Made by a program: the position numbers and the translations under genes
NCBI RefSeq assembly: GCF_003815715.1
Contig: NZ_CP033922.1
Location: 2,138,001-2,202,000, forward strand
Direction of reading: 5' to 3'
DNA length: 64,000 nucleotides
From: Chryseobacterium sp. G0162
GTDB lineage: Bacteria > Bacteroidota > Bacteroidia > Flavobacteriales > Weeksellaceae
Notes under the pieces: model-generated
What the model was told of the DNA's origin: nothing
What the model saw: only the letters and a program-made list of their open reading frames with translations
Database searches by the model: none
Shown: piece after piece, positions 25,677 to 34,540 of the stretch
Layout of the letters: every line of letters begins with the position of its first letter
Numbering within the stretch: the stretch's first letter is position 1

Positions 25677-28352
25677 ATGAAATTAATCAACAAATCAATA
25701 CTAACTGCGGTAATTACTTTATCTACAGCTAGTGTTTATTACGCTCAACAAGGCAAGGACACAGTGCAAGCTAAGTCTAAAGACATTGAAGAGGTAATCT
25801 TAAAAGGTGTTACAGATATCGCTAAGGATAGAAAAACACCTGTAGCTGTTTCTACTATTAAAGCAGCACAAATTCTTGAAAGACAAGGGAATCAGGAACT
25901 TGTTGAAATTTTAAACACAACACCTTCTGTATATGCAACTAAAGGTGGTGGTGGTTTCGGAGACTCTCAAATTGTAATCAGAGGATTCGAATCAAGAAAC
26001 ATCGCAGTAATGGTAAACGGTATGCCTGTAAATGATATGGAAGGGGGTACTGTTTACATGTCAAACTGGACAGGTCTATCAGATGTAACAAGTACAATGC
26101 AAATACAAAGAGGACTTGGTTCTTCTAAATTAGCGATTGCTTCTGTAGGAGGTACAATGAACTTCCTTACAAGATCTGCAGATATGAAAAAAGGAGGTGT
26201 TGTTAGATTAGGAGTTGGTAACAATGACTTTTTAAAAACATCTTTCGCTTATAATACTGGTAAATCAGAAAAAGGTTGGTCTTCTTCATTCCTAATGAGC
26301 AGACAAGCTGGAAGCACATACATTCAAAATACAGATTATGAATCCTATGCTTACTTCTTTGCTCTAGGTTGGGAACCAAACAAAAAACACAATTTCCAAT
26401 TCACCATTACAGGATCTCCTCAATGGCACGATCAAAGAACGTATTCTCCTTTCATCAAGGATTACATCAACTATAATCCAGATCGCGATAACACTCCTGA
26501 CAGAACCTATAACTCTGACTGGGGATATTACGTAAATCCAGATGGATCAAGAACTCCAATTGCAAACAGAGCAAACTATTACTCGAAGCCAGTAATGATG
26601 TTGAACTGGGACTGGACAATGAGTGAAAAATCAAAGTTAAGTACTGTTTTATACATGTCTAATGGTAGAGGTGGTGGAACAGGAGATCTTGGAAGCTTCT
26701 GGAACGGGAAATTCAACAGTAATGGTACCCCTGCAACAAACAACATCAACTCTTACCGAAGAGCTGACGGAACATATGACTACAACCAAATCTTTGCTTT
26801 AAATAGTAATTTAGTTGCAGCCGGTAACCCTTACATGGTAACTAATCCTGCTAATGGAAGACAATATCAGGTAAGAGACGGTATTATCAGAAGATCAAGT
26901 ATCAACTCTCACAACTGGTATGGGATCTTAGCAAATTTCCAACACAAAGTTAATGACAACTGGAATTTCTCAATCGGTACAGATGACAGATATTACTACG
27001 GTTATCACTACCAAGTAGTTTCTGATCTATATGGAGCAAAAGGATATAGAGAGATTCTAAACAATAATGTTCCTCCTTACACACCATCAAGAGGATATGA
27101 TTATAAGCAGCTTGCATGGAATCCACTAGGAGGAAAAACAGCTCCATTAAATGAACAAATCGGATATAGCAACGATGGAGAAGTTATCTGGTACAGTGCA
27201 TTCGGTCAGGTTGAATATACTAAAGATAAATTATCTGCATTCCTTCAGGGATCCGTTTCTAACCAAGGATATCAAAGAATTGATAACTTCGTTCAGGATG
27301 GAGTAACTAAACAACAGGGACAAATTGTTAATACAAAAACCGGATTCAAAAATCTTTTCGGATATAATATTAAAGGGGGTGCCAACTATAACATTGATGA
27401 TCACAACAATGTATTTGCAAACATTGGTTACTACAGCAAGCAGCCATTCATGAACTCTGTATACCCAAGTAACTTCCAGGTTGTAAACCCTAGCTTAACT
27501 AATGAGAAAATCTTCTCTGCTGAAGTTGGATATGGTTTCAGATCTCCTAAATTCAGTGCAAACCTTAACTTGTACAGAACTGAATGGAGAGACAGATGGC
27601 TAAGAAGAACTAACCAGACATTTACATTAGCTGACAATTCAACAACTACAGGATATGCTGAAATCAGTGGAATTACTGAAATTCACCAGGGAGTTGAATT
27701 TGATGCAGTATATAAGCCTACAAGCTTCTTAGAATTCCAGGGAATGTTCTCTTGGGGTGACTACTACTACAAAGGAAATGCTACAGGATCTGCTTTTGAT
27801 GACAACAACAATCCTCTTTCATTATCAGGATCTTCAACAGCAAGCGCATCAACTCTTTACCTAGACAAAGTAAAAGTAGGAGGAACAAGCAATAACAGTA
27901 TTCCTCAAATGACAGCTTCATTAGGGGCTACCGTTAAACCGGTAAAAGACCTTAGCATCTTTGGAACATGGAGATATGTAGGAAAAGTATATTCATCTAT
28001 TGATATTGCTACTTTCTCCAATCAGGCAGCACAAGATAAAGGAGTATTACAATTACCTGACTTCAATCTATTTGATTTAGGTATTTCATACAGAATCAAG
28101 TTAAAAGACGCTTCTCAGTATTTCACAATCGGAGCAAACGTTTACAACTTATTTGATACATTCTATATTTCTGATGCATCAACAAATGTATTCTCATCTG
28201 ATGCTCCTTCTAAGTTAGCTGACGGTTCAAACAACACTGCTAAGAAAACTTATGAGCAATTAGGCTACATGTACAAAGGTGTTGCAACTGATAACCGTGT
28301 TTTATTCGGATTCGGAAGAACTTGGGCAGCAACGCTATCATTCAACTTCTAA
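25677..28352 (+). CDS. TonB-dependent outer-membrane receptor
   Basis: 891 residues. The signal peptide is about 1-23 (ending SVYYAQQ). There is a TonB-box-like segment (DIEEVILKGVTDIA, about 36-50) but no carboxypeptidase-like N-terminal domain. The plug is about 55-170 (LVEILNTTPSVYATKGGGG, IVIRGFESRNIAVMVNGMPV, IQRGLGSSKLAIASVGGTMN). The beta barrel runs to the terminal aromatic residue (AATLSFNF). It imports a substrate across the outer membrane using TonB energy. No SusD partner follows, so it is not a polysaccharide-utilisation pair; iron chelates or another small ligand are more likely. It has its own promoter and terminator. Confidence 0.93.
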   Translation: MKLINKSILTAVITLSTASVYYAQQGKDTVQAKSKDIEEVILKGVTDIAKDRKTPVAVSTIKAAQILERQGNQELVEILNTTPSVYATKGGGGFGDSQIVIRGFESRNIAVMVNGMPVNDMEGGTVYMSNWTGLSDVTSTMQIQRGLGSSKLAIASVGGTMNFLTRSADMKKGGVVRLGVGNNDFLKTSFAYNTGKSEKGWSSSFLMSRQAGSTYIQNTDYESYAYFFALGWEPNKKHNFQFTITGSPQWHDQRTYSPFIKDYINYNPDRDNTPDRTYNSDWGYYVNPDGSRTPIANRANYYSKPVMMLNWDWTMSEKSKLSTVLYMSNGRGGGTGDLGSFWNGKFNSNGTPATNNINSYRRADGTYDYNQIFALNSNLVAAGNPYMVTNPANGRQYQVRDGIIRRSSINSHNWYGILANFQHKVNDNWNFSIGTDDRYYYGYHYQVVSDLYGAKGYREILNNNVPPYTPSRGYDYKQLAWNPLGGKTAPLNEQIGYSNDGEVIWYSAFGQVEYTKDKLSAFLQGSVSNQGYQRIDNFVQDGVTKQQGQIVNTKTGFKNLFGYNIKGGANYNIDDHNNVFANIGYYSKQPFMNSVYPSNFQVVNPSLTNEKIFSAEVGYGFRSPKFSANLNLYRTEWRDRWLRRTNQTFTLADNSTTTGYAEISGITEIHQGVEFDAVYKPTSFLEFQGMFSWGDYYYKGNATGSAFDDNNNPLSLSGSSTASASTLYLDKVKVGGTSNNSIPQMTASLGATVKPVKDLSIFGTWRYVGKVYSSIDIATFSNQAAQDKGVLQLPDFNLFDLGISYRIKLKDASQYFTIGANVYNLFDTFYISDASTNVFSSDAPSKLADGSNNTAKKTYEQLGYMYKGVATDNRVLFGFGRTWAATLSFNF

Positions 28353-28381
28353 TTATCACAATATTAGATTTTATAAATATG

Positions 28382-28407
28382 AATCCCGGCTTTGAGCCGG
28401 GATTTTT
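28382..28407 (+). terminator. Terminator after the 25677 receptor
   Basis: A strong stem, AATCCCGGC/GCCGGGATT, is followed by T4-5. Confidence 0.85.
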
Positions 28408-28409
28408 GT

Positions 28410-28417
28410 TATCTTTG
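28410..28417 (+). promoter_or_regulatory. TAnnTTTG box of the 28438 gene
   Basis: TATCTTTG starts within three bases of the preceding terminator's T run and lies 21 bases before the ATG at 28438. The hairpin would occupy the -33 region. Confidence 0.5.
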
Positions 28418-28437
28418 TGTACAAAAAAATAGAAAAT

Positions 28438-28869
28438 ATGGATTTTTACGGAATTTTGAAAAATGCCCACAAAGGATTCGGGTATCTTGAACTTCTTTTG
28501 GTGGCGTTATTTATCATTGCACTTTTAGCTACCATGTTCGGTTTCAGTGGGAAAGTGAACAAGTTTTTGAAAAAAACTACCCTTTTCACAATGATTTTCT
28601 TCCACGTTCAGTTCTTACTAGGAATCATTATGTTGGTAATCAACTTTACAAAAGGAATGGACATGGGCTCAGTAATGAAAAATGCAGATTTGAGATTCCA
28701 ATATGTTGAACATCCATTTTCTATGCTTATTGCAGCAGTATTAATGACGATCGTTAACAAAAAAGTAAAATCTAATGATACGATTTCCCTTGGTATTACG
28801 ATTATGGGATTAATTGCAGTAGGTTTATTCGCATTCGCATTCCCATGGGTAAAAGTCTTTGGGGCTTAA
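28438..28869 (+). CDS. Four-helix inner-membrane protein, unknown function
   Basis: 143 residues from the ATG at 28438 (MDFYGILKNAHKGFGYLELL); a GTG start at 28417 falls at the promoter box and is rejected. Four transmembrane helices are visible (about 14-36, 44-66, 85-105 and 115-138). Short loops contain a conserved-looking HxxxHPF pattern (VEHPFSML) and HVQFLLG. The helix count and the histidines recall small cytochrome-b-like or CopD-like membrane proteins, but no family is certain. The asd gene follows 67 bases later. Confidence 0.8.
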   Translation: MDFYGILKNAHKGFGYLELLLVALFIIALLATMFGFSGKVNKFLKKTTLFTMIFFHVQFLLGIIMLVINFTKGMDMGSVMKNADLRFQYVEHPFSMLIAAVLMTIVNKKVKSNDTISLGITIMGLIAVGLFAFAFPWVKVFGA

Positions 28870-28936
28870 AACAAACAAAGAAATTATATGCGTTATAATT
28901 TATAAATAGTTTAATCTTAAATTTTTAATTAAATCA

Positions 28937-29929
28937 ATGAAAGTAGCTGTAGTAGGTTCAACAGGAATGGTTGGACAAGTTATGCTTAAAGTTTTGGAAG
29001 AAAGGAACTTCCCTGTAACAGAATTAATTCCGGTAGCTTCCGAAAAATCTGTAGGTAAAAAGGTGAAGTATAAACAGAAGGAATTTACGATTGTAAGCAT
29101 GAAAGACGCTATAGCTGCCAAACCGGATATTGCTATCTTTTCTGCCGGAGGTTCTACTTCTCTTGAGTTTGCCCCTTTATTTGCAGAAGCTGGAGTAACT
29201 GTAATCGATAACTCTTCAGCATGGAGAATGGATCCTGATAAAAAATTAGTCGTTCCTGAAATTAATGCAGATGTATTGACTAAAGAAGACAAGATCATTG
29301 CAAATCCGAACTGTTCTACCATTCAGTTGGTAATGGTTTTAGGACCCTTGAACAAAAAATATGATTTAAAAAGAGTAATTGTTTCTACTTACCAATCTGT
29401 AACAGGAACAGGTAAAGCAGCTGTTGACCAATTAAACGGAGAGATCAGCGGTGATGATTCTACTGCTAAAGTATATCCATATCAGATTTTCAAAAATGCA
29501 TTGCCTCATTGCGATGTATTTGCAGAGGATGATTATACTAAAGAAGAAATTAAATTGATGAAAGAACCTAAGAAAATTCTTGGTGATGACACCTTCAATT
29601 TAACAGCCACTGCAGTAAGAGTTCCGGTTCAGGGAGGTCACTCAGAAAGTGTAAATATCGAATTTGAAAACGAATTTGAACTGGACGAAGTAAGAAAGAT
29701 TTTATCTGAGACTCCTGGAGTGGTAGTAATGGACGATGTAAAAAACAACCACTACCCGATGCCTCTATATTCAGAAGGAAAAGATGAAGTCTTCGTAGGA
29801 AGAATCAGACGGGACCTGTCACAGCCGAAAACGCTCAACCTTTGGATCGTAGCAGACAATCTGAGGAAAGGAGCAGCAACAAACGCTGTACAAATTGCAG
29901 AATACCTTGTAGCAAACAACTTAGTATAA
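28937..29929 (+). CDS. asd: Aspartate-semialdehyde dehydrogenase
   Basis: 330 residues. It makes aspartate semialdehyde from aspartyl phosphate with NADPH, at the branch to lysine/diaminopimelate, threonine and methionine. The N-terminal NADP motif is VAVVGSTGMVGQVML. IFSAGGSTS and VIDNSSAWRMD follow, then the catalytic cysteine in NPNCSTIQLVM (about residue 129) and the second active-site motif VQGGHSESVNIEFE, with a late His. Length and motifs are those of the bacterial enzyme. Followed by a terminator. Confidence 0.96.
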   Translation: MKVAVVGSTGMVGQVMLKVLEERNFPVTELIPVASEKSVGKKVKYKQKEFTIVSMKDAIAAKPDIAIFSAGGSTSLEFAPLFAEAGVTVIDNSSAWRMDPDKKLVVPEINADVLTKEDKIIANPNCSTIQLVMVLGPLNKKYDLKRVIVSTYQSVTGTGKAAVDQLNGEISGDDSTAKVYPYQIFKNALPHCDVFAEDDYTKEEIKLMKEPKKILGDDTFNLTATAVRVPVQGGHSESVNIEFENEFELDEVRKILSETPGVVVMDDVKNNHYPMPLYSEGKDEVFVGRIRRDLSQPKTLNLWIVADNLRKGAATNAVQIAEYLVANNLV

Positions 29930-29940
29930 ACTAACAAAAT

Positions 29941-29974
29941 AAAAAAGAGTCTCAGAATTGAGATTCTTTTTTTT
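29941..29974 (+). terminator. Terminator after asd
   Basis: A six-A run, then the stem GAGTCTCA/TGAGATTC and eight T. It could work in both directions but only plus-strand genes flank it. Confidence 0.8.
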
Positions 29975-29986
29975 ATCAAACACAAT

Positions 29987-30985
29987 ATGAATACACAGAA
30001 GAACACCCACAAAGATAAAATAGGATTCCAGAAGCTCATTGCTGCCTTTGGAGTTATCCTTTTCATTGGAAAGATTATTGCCTGGAAACTTACCAACTCC
30101 GATGCCGTATTCTCTGATGCCATGGAAAGCATTGTGAATGTCATCAGTGCATTTATGGGATTATATTCACTTCATCTTGCCGCTAAACCTAAGGATGAAG
30201 ACCATCCATACGGCCATGGAAAGGTTGAATTTGTCACTTCCGGTATTGAAGGGGCTTTAATTGCCATTGCCGGTCTGATGATTATTTATGAAGGTATCCA
30301 TAGCCTTATTGTAGGAAAAACGCTAAGCAAAATTGATTTGGGAATATGGATCATTACAGCCACAGCCATTATCAATTATCTCTTGGGCTACATTTCCATA
30401 AAGAAGGGGCAAAAAGAGAATTCATTGGTTCTTATTTCTTCTGGAAAACACCTTCAGTCTGATACCATCACTACCCTTGGAGTAGTAGCCAGTTTGGTAG
30501 TAGTCTACTTTACTAAAATCTATTGGCTGGATTCTGTTGTTGCTTTAGTATTTGGACTCTATATCATATTTGTAGGCTATAAAATCGTTCGAAAATCATT
30601 AAGTGGTATTATGGATGAACAGGATCCTGAAATACTGCATCAGGTCATCAGAATCCTTGAAGCAAACAGGCATACAGAATGGATTGATGTTCACAATATG
30701 AAGATCCAGCAGTTTGGTGCTTCATTACATATTGATGCTCATATTACCCTGCCCTGGTATTATGACCTTAGGGATGCTCACAATGAAATGGAAAAAGTGA
30801 TTATTCTCTTAGCTAAAAATATTAAACGAAATATTGAGTTCAATTTTCATATGGATGACTGTAAACCTATTTCATGTCCGGTATGCCAGATTGAAAACTG
30901 TCCCGTTCGGCAAAAAGATTTCGTAAAAAGAGTGGAATGGACCGCTGAAAATGTAACCAGCGTAGATAAACATACGGTAGAATAA
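29987..30985 (+). CDS. Cation diffusion facilitator transporter with Cys-rich tail
   Basis: 332 residues. The N-terminal part has six helices; the metal site residues are seen in the second and fifth helices (SDAVFSDAMESIVN near 40, and SSGKHLQSDTITTLG near 150, with the expected Asp and His/Asp). KPKDEDHPYGHGKVEF is the family hallmark. The cytoplasmic C-terminal domain (about 205-300) has the dimer fold. After that, residues about 296-313 contain four cysteines in the order C-x4-C-x2-C-x4-C (CKPISCPVCQIENC), a possible extra zinc or iron site. It exports divalent metals in exchange for protons. The ATG at 29987 lies right after the asd terminator. Confidence 0.92.
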   Translation: MNTQKNTHKDKIGFQKLIAAFGVILFIGKIIAWKLTNSDAVFSDAMESIVNVISAFMGLYSLHLAAKPKDEDHPYGHGKVEFVTSGIEGALIAIAGLMIIYEGIHSLIVGKTLSKIDLGIWIITATAIINYLLGYISIKKGQKENSLVLISSGKHLQSDTITTLGVVASLVVVYFTKIYWLDSVVALVFGLYIIFVGYKIVRKSLSGIMDEQDPEILHQVIRILEANRHTEWIDVHNMKIQQFGASLHIDAHITLPWYYDLRDAHNEMEKVIILLAKNIKRNIEFNFHMDDCKPISCPVCQIENCPVRQKDFVKRVEWTAENVTSVDKHTVE

Positions 30986-31055
30986 TTAATAGAAATACAA
31001 AGGTCAAGAAGGTTAAGAAGGTTAAGAAAGAAAAGATTCAAGTAAATTCTTAACC

Positions 31056-31490
31056 TTATCTACTCTTTATCATTTGTTTTCTGTAATAAAACATAGGAAC
31101 AATCAGTAATATAATTAAAGGCTGAATTACGAACCTTCTCATATAAAAGGAAAAGAGATATCCTATTTCGAATTTATTCTGAATACAAAACAGATAAAGA
31201 GGAAAAGCAATTGCAAAAACAATCACCATCATCAAAGCGCCCTGCATCGTCCACTGTTTATTTTTAAATAGTCCCTGAATAATCAGGCAGGAAAAAAATA
31301 GATTAAGAATAAATCTGAACAAATATCCACCTACTAACTTCCCCCATTCAAATACCGGGAAACTAATATTTTTATTGGCCTCATGGAAGTACCCAAGAAA
31401 CGGATCATAAAATATTTTATCTTCCATTACCCTGACCCCTATCAGACCACAGATTCCTAAAATAACAAGAAGCCCACTAAGAATTTTCAT
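31056..31490 (-). CDS. Exosortase F system-associated membrane protein
   Basis: 144 residues with about four hydrophobic helices. It matches the small membrane protein that always accompanies XrtF in flavobacteria: an N-terminal helix, then MEDKIFYDPFLGYFHE, and a C-terminal basic end. It overlaps the 3' end of the XrtF gene by 14 bases, so translation is coupled. Its role is unknown; it may help the exosortase or process its product. Downstream it meets the convergent cation transporter (about 70 bases apart). Confidence 0.85.
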   Translation of the reverse strand: MKILSGLLVILGICGLIGVRVMEDKIFYDPFLGYFHEANKNISFPVFEWGKLVGGYLFRFILNLFFSCLIIQGLFKNKQWTMQGALMMVIVFAIAFPLYLFCIQNKFEIGYLFSFYMRRFVIQPLIILLIVPMFYYRKQMIKSR

Positions 31491-32007
31491 GTTTTAAAGC
31501 AAAGAATTTAATCCAGATTAACCAAAGCAAAACCACACTCCCGTAAATAACTGCCGGGAAAACAAAATCGTGAAACATTTTACCATATTCCTTGTGTTCT
31601 GCCATCACAATATTCAATCCTACAATCCGTAAAAGATTCATAATATAAAGTAAAACCAGCCCTGCCAGCACAAAAACAAATGTCTTAGATCCTTTATAAA
31701 AGGCAAAAACAAATGATACAAACAGGATCATGACCGAGATAGCATTACATCCTTCTACCATTCTTGTTACATATTGTTTCTGCACATAAAACCAGACCTG
31801 TTCATTCTTTACATCATTGTAAAGCTCAGTAGGATAGCTCAAAACATTTTGTATAGCACTTACCTGATTGGCAATAATTCTTGAAAACGGATCCAAACCT
31901 GAATCTTTATTTCCATTCAGATAAAATTGATAAGCAAAGAGCAACACCAGGTAAATAATGATGAAGCGCAATAAAATTCCTAACACCGGCTTAAAGTCCT
32001 TTAACAT
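31477..32007 (-). CDS. xrtF: Exosortase family protein XrtF
   Basis: 176 residues with about five to six transmembrane helices. The transpeptidase triad is visible: Cys87 in VEGCNAIS, Arg127 in MNLLRIVG and His146 in MFHDFVFPA. Exosortases cut a C-terminal tripartite sorting tail (motif, helix, basic cluster) off secreted proteins in the inner membrane. In most flavobacteria XrtF is known without its substrates, and none of the secreted proteins in this window carries a PEP-CTERM-like tail. Its partner gene overlaps it by 14 bases. Confidence 0.92.
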   Translation of the reverse strand: MLKDFKPVLGILLRFIIIYLVLLFAYQFYLNGNKDSGLDPFSRIIANQVSAIQNVLSYPTELYNDVKNEQVWFYVQKQYVTRMVEGCNAISVMILFVSFVFAFYKGSKTFVFVLAGLVLLYIMNLLRIVGLNIVMAEHKEYGKMFHDFVFPAVIYGSVVLLWLIWIKFFALKHENS

Positions 32008-32226
32008 TCTACAAAGATAAAAATTAGAGCCTAATAACCTGAATGAGAAGCAAGAAAGTTAAAACAGAAAGCTAAAAACACACTATTCGGTGATAAATAA
32101 TAAAAAAACTACTCAAAATCATTCAAAAAAAGTTTATAAAATAAACTTTATCACTTAATTTTCATCAGCCATCCCCAGCTCTTCCAGCGCACTACTCCCT
32201 TCTTAAAACTATTCATGTTAAATTAC

Positions 32227-32234
32227 TATATTTG
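32227..32234 (+). promoter_or_regulatory. TAnnTTTG box of the sugar-kinase cluster
   Basis: TATATTTG lies 14 bases before the ATG at 32248. The 240-base gap back to xrtF is otherwise empty. Confidence 0.5.
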
Positions 32235-32247
32235 TTTCTATATTATT

Positions 32248-33264
32248 ATGACTTCCGAAAACGCAAATCGATTTTTTGAAAACCATCTTGGTAAAAAATC
32301 AACTGAATTCATCACATTAGCTCAAAGCGGTTCTGCGAGGGTCAACTTTCTGGCCGTAACCGATACTGAAAAATACATCATCACCTACAACGAGAATATT
32401 CCGGAAAATGAAAGTTTTCTTTATTATTCCAACGTTTTTTCTGAGCTTAATCTTAATACACCTGCTATTCTTGCCATCTCAGAAGACAGAAAAATGTATG
32501 TTCAGGAATTTTTAGGGGCACAGACTTTGTCAGAAATCATTACAAAAGAACATGTATCACCCCGTATACAATCTTTGGTAGAACAAACTCTTGAAAAACT
32601 TTTCAGACTACAGACTCAAACACAGGGAAAAATTGATTTTTCTAAAACATTTGAATATGAAACCTATGATGAACTTCCTGTGATTCATGATCTCTATTAT
32701 TTTAAAAACTTTGTAGCAGATGTTCTGGAACTGGAATATAATAAATCTACATTACTAAAAGAGTTTAAAAAAATTGCTGCCTTGGTAGAGAATCTGGAAC
32801 CTAAAGGCATCATGATTCGGGATTTTCAGGCAAGAAACATCATGGTGAATGAAAAAGATGAAGTTTCTTTCATCGATTATCAGTCGGCAATGAAAGGCCC
32901 TTTAATGTATGACGTCATTTCATTCCTGTTTCAAGCTAAAGCCGATTTTCCAGAAAATTTTAAAAATGAAATGCTGGATTTCTATATTCAACGATTTGAA
33001 GATCAAAAAATTCAACATCAACTAAAAAACTCAGTTAAGCCAATTCAGATGATGAGATTCCTTCAGGTTCTGGGAGCTTACGGCTTCAGAGGACTGATTC
33101 AAAGGAAACAGCATTTTATAGGCAGTCTTGAAAAAGGAATCCAAAACATTACCCAATTTGCAGCCTCCTGGGAAGACATGAAAAATTACCCGGAACTGAA
33201 TAAGGTTATAGAACAATTAACATTACAAGAAACTAAGAAGAAAATTGATACTATTTTAAAATAA
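32248..33264 (+). CDS. AmgK-like phosphotransferase (putative amino-sugar kinase)
   Basis: 338 residues from the ATG at 32248 (MTSENANRFFENHLG); an upstream ATG at 32215 adds 11 hydrophobic residues upstream of the promoter box and is rejected. It is an aminoglycoside-phosphotransferase-fold kinase. The N-lobe contains QSGSARVNFLAV, and the catalytic loop is GIMIRDFQARNIMV (Asp and Asn present, Ile in place of the usual first His). The metal-binding strand is VSFIDYQSAMKGPLMYDVIS. The RDFQxRN and FIDxQxAxxGPxxYD patterns are those of AmgK, which phosphorylates MurNAc/GlcNAc at C1 in cell-wall recycling. The MurU-like gene two genes downstream supports this reading. Substrate not proven. Confidence 0.85.
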   Translation: MTSENANRFFENHLGKKSTEFITLAQSGSARVNFLAVTDTEKYIITYNENIPENESFLYYSNVFSELNLNTPAILAISEDRKMYVQEFLGAQTLSEIITKEHVSPRIQSLVEQTLEKLFRLQTQTQGKIDFSKTFEYETYDELPVIHDLYYFKNFVADVLELEYNKSTLLKEFKKIAALVENLEPKGIMIRDFQARNIMVNEKDEVSFIDYQSAMKGPLMYDVISFLFQAKADFPENFKNEMLDFYIQRFEDQKIQHQLKNSVKPIQMMRFLQVLGAYGFRGLIQRKQHFIGSLEKGIQNITQFAASWEDMKNYPELNKVIEQLTLQETKKKIDTILK

Positions 33265-33346
33265 AAAAAATTATAAAATAGTATTTTGAGAACAAATACA
33301 ACTTACCGTAAAATACCTTAATGGTTTAAAAATAAAAAAGAAGAAA

Positions 33347-33760
33347 ATGCTACACATTGACATCCATAGTTTCTCTTACAAAAAAGGAGGAATTCCAAAA
33401 GATCATTCAGGAAACGGAGGCGGTTTTGCCTTTGACTGCAGAGGAATATTAAATCCCGGAAGAATTGAAGAATATAAAATCCAAACCGGCAATGATATCG
33501 GCGTTCAGGAATATCTTGAAACCAAAACTGAAATGCCTAAATTCCTGGAATTGATAAAATCTCTTGTATCTATTAATATTGAAGATTATCTGGAAAGAGG
33601 ATTTGAAAATCTTCAGATCAATTTCGGATGTACCGGCGGACAACACAGATCTGTGTATTCTGCTATAAAAATTGCGGAGTTCATCAAAGAAAAATACCCA
33701 AATGGCACTGAAGTAACCATTCATCACGACGAACAACCTCAACTGAACAATAGTAATTAG
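33347..33760 (+). CDS. Stand-alone RapZ C-terminal domain protein
   Basis: 137 residues. It matches only the C-terminal half of RapZ: IDIHSFSYKKGGIPKDHSGN at the N-terminus, FDCRGILNPGRIEEYKIQTG, and the hallmark FGCTGGQHRSVYSA near residue 89-102, ending in VTIHHDEQP. The N-terminal P-loop kinase-like domain of RapZ (with GxSGxGKS) is absent, and the length confirms that it is not a truncation at the DNA level. In Escherichia coli this domain senses glucosamine-6-phosphate. Its position between an AmgK-like kinase and a MurU-like nucleotidyltransferase suggests a sensor or enzyme subunit of the same amino-sugar pathway. Confidence 0.88.
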   Translation: MLHIDIHSFSYKKGGIPKDHSGNGGGFAFDCRGILNPGRIEEYKIQTGNDIGVQEYLETKTEMPKFLELIKSLVSINIEDYLERGFENLQINFGCTGGQHRSVYSAIKIAEFIKEKYPNGTEVTIHHDEQPQLNNSN

Positions 33761-33818
33761 TAATATTTGCTTACCACTATTACATTACTCATTATTCATC
33801 ACTTATTACTCATACTAT

Positions 33819-34532
33819 ATGAAGGCTCTTATTTTCGCCGCCGGAAAAGGCACCAGGCTTAAGCCGTTTACAGATCATCATCCTAAAGCTTTGGCAAAAG
33901 TGAATGGTATCCCTCTTTTAGAAAGAAATATCAATTATCTAAAAGGATACGGAATACAAGATTTTGTGATTAATATTCATCATTTTGGAGATCAAATTGT
34001 TGATTTTTTAAATAAAAATGATAACTTCGGCTGTAAGATTGAAATCTCTGATGAAACCAATGAACTATTGGAAACCGGAGGCGGCTTGATTTTTGCCAGA
34101 AGATTTCTTGATCATGGAGAAGATTTTTTAATTTTAAATGCTGATATTTTAACTGATCTCAATATTAATGAATTGGTAACGTATCACAAAAAAATAAAAG
34201 ATTTTGCTACTTTAGCAGTATCGGATCGTGAAAGTTCGAGAAAGCTTCTTTTCAATGATGATATGGTATTAAGAGGTTGGCTGAATGTGCAAACGGGTGA
34301 ACAGAGGCTTGCTGAATTCAATAAAGGGTTTAAAGCTCTTGCTTTCAGTGGGGTTCATTGTATCAGCCCTGTCATCTTTGAAAAGATAAAAAGAAAAGGC
34401 AAATTTTCTGTTATGGAAGAATACCTGGACCTGATGCAGACTGAACATATACATGGCTTTCTGCATGACAGTATTCTTATAGATGTAGGAAGACCAGAAT
34501 CTGTAATAGAAGCCGAAAAACATTTTAAATAA
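33819..34532 (+). CDS. Sugar-1-phosphate nucleotidyltransferase, MurU-like
   Basis: 237 residues. The N-terminal signature is MKALIFAAGKGTRLKPFTDHHPKALAKVNGIPLLE (G-x-G-T-R-x(5)-H-P-K). The LLETGGGLIFARRFL motif near 85 and LILNADILTD near 105 carry the conserved Asp of the metal site; EYLDLM and IDVGRPE close the fold. The LETGGG motif and compact length fit MurU (MurNAc-1-phosphate uridylyltransferase), although mannose-1-phosphate guanylyltransferases look similar. With the AmgK-like kinase two genes upstream it would give UDP-MurNAc directly, bypassing early de novo synthesis. Nine bases or fewer separate it from the next gene. Confidence 0.88.
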   Translation: MKALIFAAGKGTRLKPFTDHHPKALAKVNGIPLLERNINYLKGYGIQDFVINIHHFGDQIVDFLNKNDNFGCKIEISDETNELLETGGGLIFARRFLDHGEDFLILNADILTDLNINELVTYHKKIKDFATLAVSDRESSRKLLFNDDMVLRGWLNVQTGEQRLAEFNKGFKALAFSGVHCISPVIFEKIKRKGKFSVMEEYLDLMQTEHIHGFLHDSILIDVGRPESVIEAEKHFK

Positions 34533-34540
34533 TTTTTGCA

